Shown here in pieces: positions 11,798-20,760 of a stretch of DNA of 64,000 bases. This DNA comes from Castanea sativa (taxonomy: Eukaryota > Streptophyta > Magnoliopsida > Fagales > Fagaceae). Every line of letters starts with the position of its first letter. The first letter of the stretch is position 1. The notes beneath the pieces are model-generated. The model did no database searches and was not told the origin of the DNA. It saw nothing but the letters and a program-made list of their open reading frames with translations. Location of the stretch: positions 4,494,001 to 4,558,000 of the forward strand of contig NC_134017.1 of the NCBI RefSeq assembly GCF_040712315.1. The letters run 5' to 3'. The position numbers were made by a program, and so were the translations under genes.

Positions 11798-12949
11798 TTT
11801 TTTTATTCATAATTTTAGATTACAAAAACTTGAAATTTAAAATTTTAATTAATGGCATAGCTATTGATTTTTGATATTCTAAAAAATATGCAAGTGTAGA
11901 TACTGTATTTTGTTTTCCCTTGATTTGCGTGCTGAATTCCAAAAATCTAAAAATATTAACTCTGTTCCACGAGGCCCACAGAAACATCTAGATTGACATA
12001 GCACAACCCGTTCGGGTTGCGGAGCACTCAAAGTGCCATTTCAGATCAAATTGACCAAAATGCCCCTAGCCAGCCTTGGGTTGACCGAAAGTCAAAATTA
12101 GTCAAAATCATCCCAAAACAACATTTTTCATGATTCTACATTAAAAACGAGTTGCTCGGTGGTTTTCGTCAACTTTGACCAAGTTTGACTCGAGGTTGAC
12201 CCCTAAGAGCATAAAAACGACCATCGGAATGGGTTGAGGATAGCGTTATTGCTAAGATTATTGAATTCCTTTTCCAATGACTATTCATAAGTCAAAATTA
12301 GAGTCATTATAGTTAAGATATCTTGAAAACCGTGTGAAGTGTATCAGCTCGCTTTTCTCGAGACCATAACATTTGATCCAACCATTAGCTTTGCAAGTTC
12401 TTTAGCTTTTCAGAAACTACACATCTAGACCTTTCTAGGGATACCAAGATCAACCCAATCCAAACCTGGGAAGGCCTTCATCAGGCCATTCCTAGTCAGT
12501 GGCCACTAAATGGCCGCTAGAGGTGAAGAGTCACAAATTCATTATAAATACCCCCAAACACCCCCCCTTCAGATTAAAAAAAAAAAGGTTTGGGGCATTT
12601 TTTGGAGCATTTTTCTAGGCAGATTCTCTCTCTCTTTTCCTCTCTAAATTCTCTCCTAAACACATCAAGGAGCTTTGATTTCTCTCTCCTCTCAACAATC
12701 AAGAGGTAATGTTCCTACACTCTTTTTCCTTTCCTTGGTCTTAGGACCTTAGGTTTGAGGTTTAAAGGGTGTAGATATAGCTTTTTAGCTACAATCTACA
12801 CCCTTTTCTGTACCTTTGTTCATAATGTGCTTTATTGCTTTTCCTAGCATGTTTTATAGCTTTCCTAGCATGTCTACTTGCTTTTTGCCATGTTTTCATT
12901 GCTTGGGTGATGTAGATCTAGCATAAGCATGGTATTTAGGCATATCCTA

Positions 12950-13330
12950 GCCCGATGATATGTCCAAACACCATTTCTTGTGCCTAGATCTACATCTTTA
13001 TGTGCTCTATGTCATCTTTGTGCCTAGATTTGCATGTTTATGTGTTGCTTGCTATGTTTTTGCTCAAATCTATATCTTTGTGTGCTCTGTGCCATGTTCA
13101 TGTGTCCAGATCTACATGTTGGTTGCTATGCCATGTGCTTCTAAAACCCTTTTGCATTTTGTTATGCCCTCTTTCTTGTGTTTTAGCCCTTTAGGTACGA
13201 TGTAGATCTAGATCTTGTAGTCTAGGCCTACATCCATACACCTTGGCCTATATCAAAGGGTTTGGATCATTTCCTTTATGCATGTCTATGTTTTCTTGCT
13301 TGATTTTATGCTTTATATCTATGTTTGCCT
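12950..13330 (+). repeat. Degenerate repeats and a 25-bp duplication inside the large LTR
   Basis: GTGCCTAGATCTACATCTTT and diverged versions (TGCCTAGATTTGCATG, TGCTCAAATCTATATC, TGTCCAGATCTACATG) recur about every 50-60 bp. Downstream at about 13535-13585, GCTTTGTGCCACATGTTTGG followed by CTCTC occurs twice in tandem. Their uninterrupted reading frames come from the repeat, not from coding selection. Confidence 0.6.
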
Positions 13331-14187
13331 ATTTAGATCTAGGTTTTTCCATGTTTTGTGCCCTCCATGGGTTTGTGCTTGTCAGTCTTTGAGGCCACTT
13401 ACTTGTGTGGTTGCATCTGTTTCTCTTGTGGATAGTTTGGGTGTTACCACTTGTGAGATACACCTCCATGGTGTTGGTGTGCTTAATACACACTTTTCTC
13501 TGCTCCGTGTGATGTTGATATGCTTGCCTTGCTTGCTTTGTGCCACATGTTTGGCTCTCGCTTTGTGCCACATGTTTGGCTCTCTTTGCTTCTTTGCATG
13601 CTTTCCTACATGTTCATGTATAAGTCTGTGTCCTACTCCAATCTCATGGAACTATAGACACTCGATCCAAACCTACATTAGTGCTCCTAGGACACCCTCT
13701 TTTGTTTGAAAACATGCTTGTTTGCCTTCGTTTGGCATCTTTTGCTAGCTTGTCTTTTAGCATGTCTTCCTTCTATTTTGTTTCTTTATTTGTCTGCTGC
13801 TTGTTCACTTTGTCATTGCATGTACACGCATGGAGCATAGACATTTGGAGAAAGGGTGCGACCTCCTAGGCATAAGCAAAAAGTGCAAAGATGCAAGCAA
13901 GAGGACGCAAGCCCACAAAGGGCAATGTTTAATAGATTAGGGGGCCTAGCACCTCCTGAGTGGTTTTCTCTTTCCCTCTCTCTTTCAGTCTCTTCTCTAG
14001 AGCATGTATTAAGATTCTCCCTCTCCTTGTACCCTTTATCTTTCCTATTCCTTGCTTGGGCCTATGACAATGTCTATTTTACATTTCATGTACCTTGCTG
14101 GGCCATACTTTTAGAACGTTGGCAATGTCTATTTCACTTTCCTGCTTTGTGTGATAGCATTGTGCATGATGTATGTATGTGTGAATG

Positions 14188-14189
14188 TA

Positions 14190-14222
<33 letters not shown>
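14188..14222. repeat. (TA)n microsatellite
   Basis: An alternating TA run with a few GT interruptions at its left edge lies inside the large solo LTR. Confidence 0.9.
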
Positions 14223-15383
14223 GCCTACATGTGTGTGGGTGATTGTGCATTGTGTATGATGGACCCTCGTGGCTATGTGAGCGATCCTCTCTAGCCATGA
14301 GTGCTCTTGACCTTGTGGCATGAGTAAATGTTCAATGCAATTGCTACAAATGCATATTCATGTCATACTGTGTGCATAGTCACCACTGTGTAACCGTCCT
14401 GATCCATGTCACCAAGTAACATCGGTTTCCTCGTGTATGCAACACATATCAACATGCCTAATGCTTGAGGGGCACCGACTTGTCCTAACATGAGCATGTT
14501 GACATGTGCCATATACACAAGCATGAAACCCTTCTAGTGCGCCATAGTGCACTAAACGCGAAACTTTGTTGGATTTTTGCTATGAAATAAGGCATCCCCA
14601 TTGCCGTATTCTCATGGCGGAAGCTTGGTGAGAATAGTGTTTGGTGTGTTATGACGCACTTGAGGCGAACTGCTACTAGATCTCTGCCATGAAAATAAGG
14701 TGAAATGTTGCTAGATTTTCACTGCAGAAATTTGGCAATGATTCCAAACACACTTGGAAAGCATCGATTGAGTCCACACCTTTTTCAAATCCAAACCTCA
14801 AAGCCCAATTTGCTTAAAGCTCCAAAAGCTAATGCCAAAAGCTCATTTTCAACTGTCAATGTTCTTAAATTATGATTTTACTAAAATAAAGGACTGTCTT
14901 TGGATAAGTGTTGTGGGGTGCCTAACACCTTCCCCACACACAACCCGACTTCCGAACTCAAGGATTAAGATTTTTTACCCATCCACATTAGATTTAAAAA
15001 AATGACATTTTTCTTAGTCTAAGATTAGTAATAAAATCAAATAGAGTCAAATGGCCAATCACACCTTAGAAAACCCAATAATTGGTGGCGACTTCACTTA
15101 TCCTTGTTAATTTCGTTAAAATCGACTCATACTCCACAACACTGGAGCCCCAAGCTCCGTATGCATGTGCATACACCCATTCTCCTAGAAAGGAGGGGGA
15201 AGTCTGTGAGTGTTGCAGTGATGGGTGGTCGAGCAGCCGTGAGGTGTCGACAACAAGTAAGGAGGATATAGGAAAAAAATGTAATTTGGTGGTTAATTTC
15301 TTAAAATTCATATACAATAAAAAAAATAATTAAGTAAAGTTGTAGCTATTGGATAGAACAAAATTTGTAGCTATACTTTGTCC

Positions 15384-15528
15384 AAAGAATATCCAATCTA
15401 ACGATTAGATTTTCAAAATATATAGCAGCCATAGTAAGTTTATTTATTGGGAGCTATAGCATTAGGCTATAACCAAGTTAGTAGCCAAAATTTGTCCTAG
15501 TTTGGAACACTACTTGTTGCATGGATTC
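15384..15528. other. Short unassigned stretch between MITE and solo LTR
   Basis: AT-rich DNA with partial resemblance to the MITE interior (AGCTATAGCATTAGGCTATA near 15451), perhaps a second, fragmentary MITE of the same family. No gene. Confidence 0.35.
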
Positions 15529-16573
15529 TGTAAAGTTGTAATTTTCAATTATGTTTTTTTGCCTTTAATTCCGTGTTAAATTTGATTGTAATTCTTTCAA
15601 TCATTTCCCTATATTTTTGTGGGTTAAGTGTGTGAAGTTGGTGAAGAACTATGGAAACTAGACAACTCGTGACTGTATCGCAACTGGCTCGCGAGTAAAG
15701 CAACCTGCGAAAGGTCATGTGAGGAGCACATGCTGGAAGTTGAAGCGTTTAGTGCCTACTGGCATCTCGCAAGTGTCTTGCGACTTGGACAACTCGCGAC
15801 ATGACTTGGCCAACTCGTGACACGACTTGCGAGATGCACAGCTAGCTGTTTTATGTGTCTTTCCTCATTTCTTTGCGTACACTATAAAAGCTCACATTAC
15901 CCATGAAATTGTAAAAAGAGTTTTAGAGAGAAAACCTTAGAAATCCATTGGAGAGTTAGAGATTGCTTACCTACAATTCTTTACACATTTCTCTTGATTT
16001 TCCTCATACTCTTCCCTCTTTAATTCCATATCCATTGAGAGGATCTTAGCCCAAACATATACCGCACCCATTGTGAGTTGTTGTAGAGCTCTTGGGAAGC
16101 ATTGGGACATGCCATTTTATATGGTGTAAGCAATTGGTGTTAATTGCGAGATCCGAAAAGCTAGTGAAGACAAGGCTCGGTGAAGCCCGTTGGTATCTGA
16201 GACTTAAAGGATCTAAATACAGAGGGTAGACTAAGCTTGGAGAGTCTATTTTGTAATGCTTGTACTCCAACTTATTCACTAGTAGATTGATTCAGCTTGG
16301 ACGGTCACGGAGAGGTTTTTACGTTGAGTACTTCAGTTTTCCTCTTTGATTACACACCATCGTGTTATCCTATGTTTGCATTTTTCTTCCTTTACTCTTT
16401 GTGCCTTTACTTAATTGCTTATTATGTATGTCCATGCATTAGGAAGTAGTACGGGTTTATTGTGCATTGATTACTCTAAATCCTCACCTAGTAGAGTAGA
16501 TTAAAAGTAATTGAGCTGTAATTTAAAAATTGAGGGTCTAAATTAGCTCTAGTAATTGACTATCGAGGGTTCA
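15529..16573 (+). mobile_element. Solo LTR with perfect 5-bp target duplication
   Basis: The 1045-bp LTR starts TGTAAAGTTG and ends GAGGGTTCA, with GATTC on both sides (15524-15528 and 16574-16578). TG...CA ends plus a 5-bp duplication and no internal region define a solo LTR. A TATA-like ACTATAAAAGC lies near 15880. The same family occurs inverted at 39358-40399. It ends 244 bp upstream of the NLR start codon, so it may supply regulatory sequence to that gene; this is inference. Confidence 0.85.
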
Positions 16574-16817
16574 GATTCTTTTCTTCTTCATTTAGTAACT
16601 AATGATGCTTTCAGACCACTCAATGGCAGTTTTCTTTTTATTGAAGGCTTGAAGCCAAGTCTGTAAATTGGATAATAGCTTTGTTTTTAGAACTACTTGC
16701 TTCACAGATCACTTTTGAACCATGTAGAAGTCTTTTTTCTTTTTACATTAAACCAACTGTGCAACTTCAACGAGTTCCGCATATCTTTTCTTCACATACC
16801 AACAAAAGAGAGCACCC
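16574..16817 (+). promoter_or_regulatory. NLR 5' flank built from the dispersed repeat unit
   Basis: Only 244 bp separate the solo LTR from the NLR ATG. ACTACTTGCTTCACAGATCA at about 16691, followed by CTTTTGAACCATGTAG, then the block from CCAACTGTGCAACTTCAACG, are copies of the unit tandemly repeated at 1-1560. No clear TATA box was found. The start context, ACCCATGGCC, fits plant initiation. Confidence 0.4.
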
Positions 16818-19800
16818 ATGGCCTTCTCAATTTTAATTGTAATTTCAATGCGTTTTCTTGCTTCTGTCCTCATAGTCATCGTGCCCGTGTGCCTCATTCA
16901 AAGATGGCGTAGACAGGTGAATGACATTTTTGAGCAGGTTCAACGGGATTTCAAGATCTTGGAAGCTATCATAAAAGATATAGAAGAGGTTGCAGAATCA
17001 GCGAAAAAAATAGATGAGAAACCCAATCAACTTTGGGATTCTCAACTAAAACCAGGAGCCACTGTACAACTATCTGATGCTGAGAGAGGCTGGTTTGAGG
17101 CAACCAAAACCCTGGTTGGCACGGTAAAGGATTGCAGTGAAACCTACTGGAGACTACATGAAATAAAATATTTTCTGGAATTGTTTTACTCTGGTTTTAC
17201 TGGTTTCAAAAAAATTTATGACCTCAAGGCTGACTTGGGTTTGTGCAATTCTCTGATAAATGACCGACTTTGGAAGAAGACAAAAATCTGCAAATCAGTG
17301 GAGCGGTCAAGGTCTATTGTTAGAAGCCTGAAAGACAGACCAATAGAGGAGGATAAATCTTCCGTTTATAAACGAGCAAAAGAAACTGTCTTTATTGAAA
17401 AGAAATTCAAAAGCCTGATGGATAATATTAATCCAAATTTAGTGCCGGAAACACAAAAGGAAATAAAGTACTCAATCCAGTTACCACTGCATCTACTGAG
17501 TGCTTTCCTGCGAGATTTAGAAGGGCATCCATTAGAAGGCGAAACAGAAAAGGCCTGGGTGAAAGAAGCAGAGGAGGTCATCTGCAAACTACAACATCAG
17601 ATCGACCGCAAAACCACAGATCTATTGAAATGGCTTCCGTTTTTAGGTAATTGGATGATGGCAAAGGATCTCCCGAAGAGCTTTGAGAAGATCGAAAGAC
17701 TGCTCTGGCTCCTCTTTTCAAAGAAGTATGAGCTTGATTTCACCTTTATCCGAAGAGTTCCATCAAGATCTGTTGATCGGACCCCACATCAGAAAACTCA
17801 GGCCAAAATCGATGACAAGGAAATTTTAGAAGTTCTAGATAAGTTTCACAAGCAGCTCAGTCAAGAACAACCCAAGGCAGCTTTTCGACTCAACGAGCTA
17901 CCAGACTATTTCGAAAAAGTGCACGAACTTCTCAAAGATGCAAAACCAGTTGAAGGCATGGACAATTCAAGAATGGCTTGGAAGGATCAAATGAAAATCA
18001 TCGTTAAAGATGCAATTTTTTCTTTGTCTTCCTCCCAACCACAAAGCAGCAAAAGCCAAAAGGAGACATATCCTTGGCTAAAATTCTCTGTGGAAACTGA
18101 AAGATTGAAGAAAGCTCTCGATTTGCTAGCCATAAGCATAAAGATATTTCGCATTGAACTAATGAGGGAGACAAACTTGGTGGTCGGCATGGAAGAAGAC
18201 ATACATGAAATCGTCTCACAACTAACCACCAACAGTGCTGAGAATTTCTCCACTCTCACCAGTGTGGGGATGGAGGGCATCACCAACAGTTTTGAGAATT
18301 TCTCCACTCTTTCCATTGTGGGGATGGAGGGCATCGGTAAGACAACTCTCGCCAAGATGGTGTTTAATAATAGAGCTATTCAGAAGCATTTCGTTTACAG
18401 ATACTGGGTATCTCTACCAGATATAACAGACGATAAGACCGAACTCCTGAAAAAATTAGGAAAAGAGGTGCTGCCAGCTAATGAGAAAGAGGAGGCAAAA
18501 GATTACTCTTACAAGGAGGTGAATGACTTTTTGAAAACTAGGAAGTACCTTCTAGTTCTGGACAAAATTCCCAACAAGGAAACCTGGGATAGTCTAAAAG
18601 AAGCATTCCTAGATAACGGAAAAGGGAGCAGAATTTTGCTCACCACACGGGACAAGAGTGTAGCTTCACATGCTGGCCCAAGTTGCAAACCGTACCATCT
18701 TAGACTACGAACTAATGATGAGAGCCGGGCTTTGTTTGGGCAGATGGTGCACAGTATGGATGAACCTTCTCATCCTAATCATGAAACCTCTTCAGAATTG
18801 AAAAATCTTGTCAAAAAAGTTGTAAGAAGATGTGGGGGCTTGCCACTTTCCATCTTAAATCATGGCTATCTATTGTCCGGGAAAGAAGTGACCACTGAGG
18901 ACTTGTCAAGGGTGCTTGAGCATGTCAATCCTTACCAAAGACCATGGTCAGAAAATTTGGAAAAAAATAAAAAAGACTTGCATCTGTATCTAAGTCAATG
19001 TCTTTCCTACTTTGTGAAATTTCCTAAAGACTCAGAAATTTCTTCAAGAAGATTAGCAGCTTTGTGGGTTGCAGAAGGGCTCGTAGAAGTGAGTGATAAT
19101 AAGCCTCTTAAATCTGTTGCAGAGAATTATTTGTTAGAGTTGATAAGCCGCAACTTGGTACAGATACTGGAGAGAAAGATGAACGGGAAGGCTGGGACAT
19201 GTGTCTTACCTTGTACTCTCAGAGAAATCTGGTTGCGAGAGAATCCAAGTTCTTGCTTAGATGAGCAAATAATTTATTATTTTTATGAAAATGATGTCAG
19301 ATCTTGTCAAGGCTTTGGTGGTAGCAATTATTCACCGAATATATCACAATGCTCCAAAAATCCCCAGTCCGTGGTCTGTTTTGATACTAGAGAAGGAGAT
19401 AAACCTGGAGAAGAAATTGGTAGCTACCTTAAGAAAGGGATTTCAAGAGGGCAGCTCTTACAGTTGAAGCTGCTTGATCTAGAACAAGCGTTCAAACCTC
19501 AGTTGCCAAAGAATATAGGAAAACTCAAACAATTAACGTATCTGGGTTTAAGGTGGACTTACCTTGAGACTCTCCCGGAATCAATTGGCAACTTAGTGAA
19601 CCTTGAAATATTGGATGTGAAGCATACTTATATTCGCAAACTCCCTAGTTCAATATGGAAACTGCAGAAACTTCAAAACCTGTATTTGAGCGATTTTTGT
19701 CGAAGCAAAATTGATCATCAATTTGGAAAGAAATGTCATCAACCCAATAGGAAATTTCTGCAAAATCTTCAAATTTTGCGAAGTGGATTTGTAGATGAAG

Positions 19801-20486
19801 ACAATCCTCTGAAGGATGCCTTCGATATGATGACAAACCTTCAGATATTAGATCTGGCATTCCAGTTGAAGTTGTCACAGCAAAAAGAATTGGCAGGTAG
19901 TCTTGTGGAGCTAAAGAAACTTCAAGAATTGACGTTAAAATCAATCGATGAAATTAGTCAACCTCAAGATCTCTATGTGGATCACTTGTCATGCCTCAAA
20001 TATCTCTCATCCCTATCTTTGTTTGGAAAATTGAATGATCCATCCACCATCATAAACACTACTGCACTCCCCCAAAGCCTGACTGATCTTACTTTATCTG
20101 CCTCTGGCCTTTCAGATGATCCAATGCCACAGTTAGAGAAGCTTCACAAACTTGAGTGCCTTACTTTCTACTCTGCTTCTTATACTGGGAAAAGCATGTT
20201 TTGCTCTAAGGGAGGCTTCCCTAAGCTTCAAGTTCTGAAATTCATAATGCTTCAGGAATTGGAAGAATGGCATGTGGAGGAACAAGCAATGCCGACCCTC
20301 AAGAAGTTGGAGTTCCGATCTTGCAAGAAATTGAAGGTCCCCTCCGGGTTGATCCATCTCAAGACCCTTCGTGAATTGAAGTTAAAAATGATGCCACTTA
20401 ATTTCACAAGACAAGTGGAAAAACGCAAGGAGCAAACCTGGGAACATATTTCTGTCTTTCCGGTCTTAATTACTGATTTGCAGTAG
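16818..20486 (+). CDS. CC-NB-LRR (NLR) disease-resistance-type protein, 1222 aa, single exon
   Basis: NLRs are intracellular receptors that detect pathogen effectors. Residues 3-25 are strongly hydrophobic, like a membrane anchor, which is unusual. A long helical N-terminus follows (to about 460) with several coiled-coil-like modules near 26-100, 158-200, 217-270 and 355-405. The NB-ARC has the P-loop GMEGIGKTT at 502-510, kinase-2 as LLVLDKI (578-584, where the family has LLVLDD), RNBS-B GSRILLTTRD, and GGLPLS (GLPL at 674-677). At the MHD position it reads VLPCTLREI (796-804), with no MHD. An 18-residue tandem duplication (471-488 and 489-506) precedes and overlaps the P-loop. LRRs run from about 890 to 1200. 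The open frame is intact over 3.7 kb, which argues for selection, but the altered motifs suggest non-standard nucleotide handling or a decoy/helper role. Confidence 0.93.
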   Translation: MAFSILIVISMRFLASVLIVIVPVCLIQRWRRQVNDIFEQVQRDFKILEAIIKDIEEVAESAKKIDEKPNQLWDSQLKPGATVQLSDAERGWFEATKTLVGTVKDCSETYWRLHEIKYFLELFYSGFTGFKKIYDLKADLGLCNSLINDRLWKKTKICKSVERSRSIVRSLKDRPIEEDKSSVYKRAKETVFIEKKFKSLMDNINPNLVPETQKEIKYSIQLPLHLLSAFLRDLEGHPLEGETEKAWVKEAEEVICKLQHQIDRKTTDLLKWLPFLGNWMMAKDLPKSFEKIERLLWLLFSKKYELDFTFIRRVPSRSVDRTPHQKTQAKIDDKEILEVLDKFHKQLSQEQPKAAFRLNELPDYFEKVHELLKDAKPVEGMDNSRMAWKDQMKIIVKDAIFSLSSSQPQSSKSQKETYPWLKFSVETERLKKALDLLAISIKIFRIELMRETNLVVGMEEDIHEIVSQLTTNSAENFSTLTSVGMEGITNSFENFSTLSIVGMEGIGKTTLAKMVFNNRAIQKHFVYRYWVSLPDITDDKTELLKKLGKEVLPANEKEEAKDYSYKEVNDFLKTRKYLLVLDKIPNKETWDSLKEAFLDNGKGSRILLTTRDKSVASHAGPSCKPYHLRLRTNDESRALFGQMVHSMDEPSHPNHETSSELKNLVKKVVRRCGGLPLSILNHGYLLSGKEVTTEDLSRVLEHVNPYQRPWSENLEKNKKDLHLYLSQCLSYFVKFPKDSEISSRRLAALWVAEGLVEVSDNKPLKSVAENYLLELISRNLVQILERKMNGKAGTCVLPCTLREIWLRENPSSCLDEQIIYYFYENDVRSCQGFGGSNYSPNISQCSKNPQSVVCFDTREGDKPGEEIGSYLKKGISRGQLLQLKLLDLEQAFKPQLPKNIGKLKQLTYLGLRWTYLETLPESIGNLVNLEILDVKHTYIRKLPSSIWKLQKLQNLYLSDFCRSKIDHQFGKKCHQPNRKFLQNLQILRSGFVDEDNPLKDAFDMMTNLQILDLAFQLKLSQQKELAGSLVELKKLQELTLKSIDEISQPQDLYVDHLSCLKYLSSLSLFGKLNDPSTIINTTALPQSLTDLTLSASGLSDDPMPQLEKLHKLECLTFYSASYTGKSMFCSKGGFPKLQVLKFIMLQELEEWHVEEQAMPTLKKLEFRSCKKLKVPSGLIHLKTLRELKLKMMPLNFTRQVEKRKEQTWEHISVFPVLITDLQ

Positions 20487-20760
20487 TCAATGCTGAACGG
20501 AACTCGAGCTACTGGCTATGTTATTGAGGTTGTCTTTCTTTTTACATCTCTGTTCCTTTTGATTTTTCAGCTCTTTAAACAAGTTATTATGATTTTGACA
20601 TTGCAATTTGTATCTACAGATTGTCCTTCCTTTCATGTCTCAAGCAACTGTTAGGGTCTCCATGAATGAGGGTACTAAGGTATTTGACCAATAAATGTCA
20701 TATGCTTGCAATGCAAATGACTGGAATAAAATTGCAAGCTTTGCTGCAAAAAAGTGCTAC
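20487..20760 (+). other. Probable 3' UTR of the NLR gene
   Basis: After the TAG stop, a GT near 20529 and TTTGTATCTACAG ending near 20620 could bound an intron of about 90 bp in the 3' UTR. AATAAA-like signals occur near 20691 and 20725. The segment around 20675-20730 is loosely duplicated at 20825-20915 (TTTGACCAATAAAT against TTTGATCAATAATA, then GATGACTGCAATAAA). The exact polyadenylation site cannot be told from sequence. Confidence 0.35.

Larger units (their letters stand above)
11895..15252 (+). mobile_element. Large solo LTR (about 3.36 kb) of a Tat/Ogre-like Ty3/gypsy element
   Basis: It begins TGTAGATACTGTATTTTG and ends GGTGTCGACA. Flanks GCAAG (11890-11894) and ACAAG (15253-15257) look like a 5-bp target duplication with one change, and MITE sequence resumes immediately outside. 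Internal marks include a TATA-like TTATAAATACC near 12541, a CT-rich leader, degenerate repeats at 12950-13330 and GGTGGCGACTTC near 15085, all usual, to my knowledge, in long Tat-type LTRs. No gag or pol is attached, so it is a solo LTR left by recombination. ORFs within (12960-14242) are low-complexity and not genes. Confidence 0.65.
10956..15383. mobile_element. Mutator-like MITE split by two LTR insertions
   Basis: The left end GGACAAAGTTTGGTTACAAA (10956) is inverted at the right end (GTAGCTATACTTTGTCC, ending 15383). Flanks AAAGAATTT and AAAGAATAT form a near-perfect 9-bp target duplication, typical of Mutator-like elements. The MITE body is in three pieces, 10956-11138, about 11798-11894 and 15258-15383, which together (about 400 bp) align with the uninterrupted relative at 33821-34217 (397 bp). 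The missing DNA between the pieces is two later LTR insertions. Confidence 0.72.

Noticed and set aside
12960..14242. Several overlapping frames of 60-143 codons on both strands
   Set aside because: They lie in the large solo LTR, are rich in Cys/Leu/Ser from T-rich repeats, and contain no domain; the frames stay open because of degenerate repeats.
17366..20357. Frames of 60-122 codons within the NLR on both strands
   Set aside because: They are shadows of the intact 1222-codon NLR frame.
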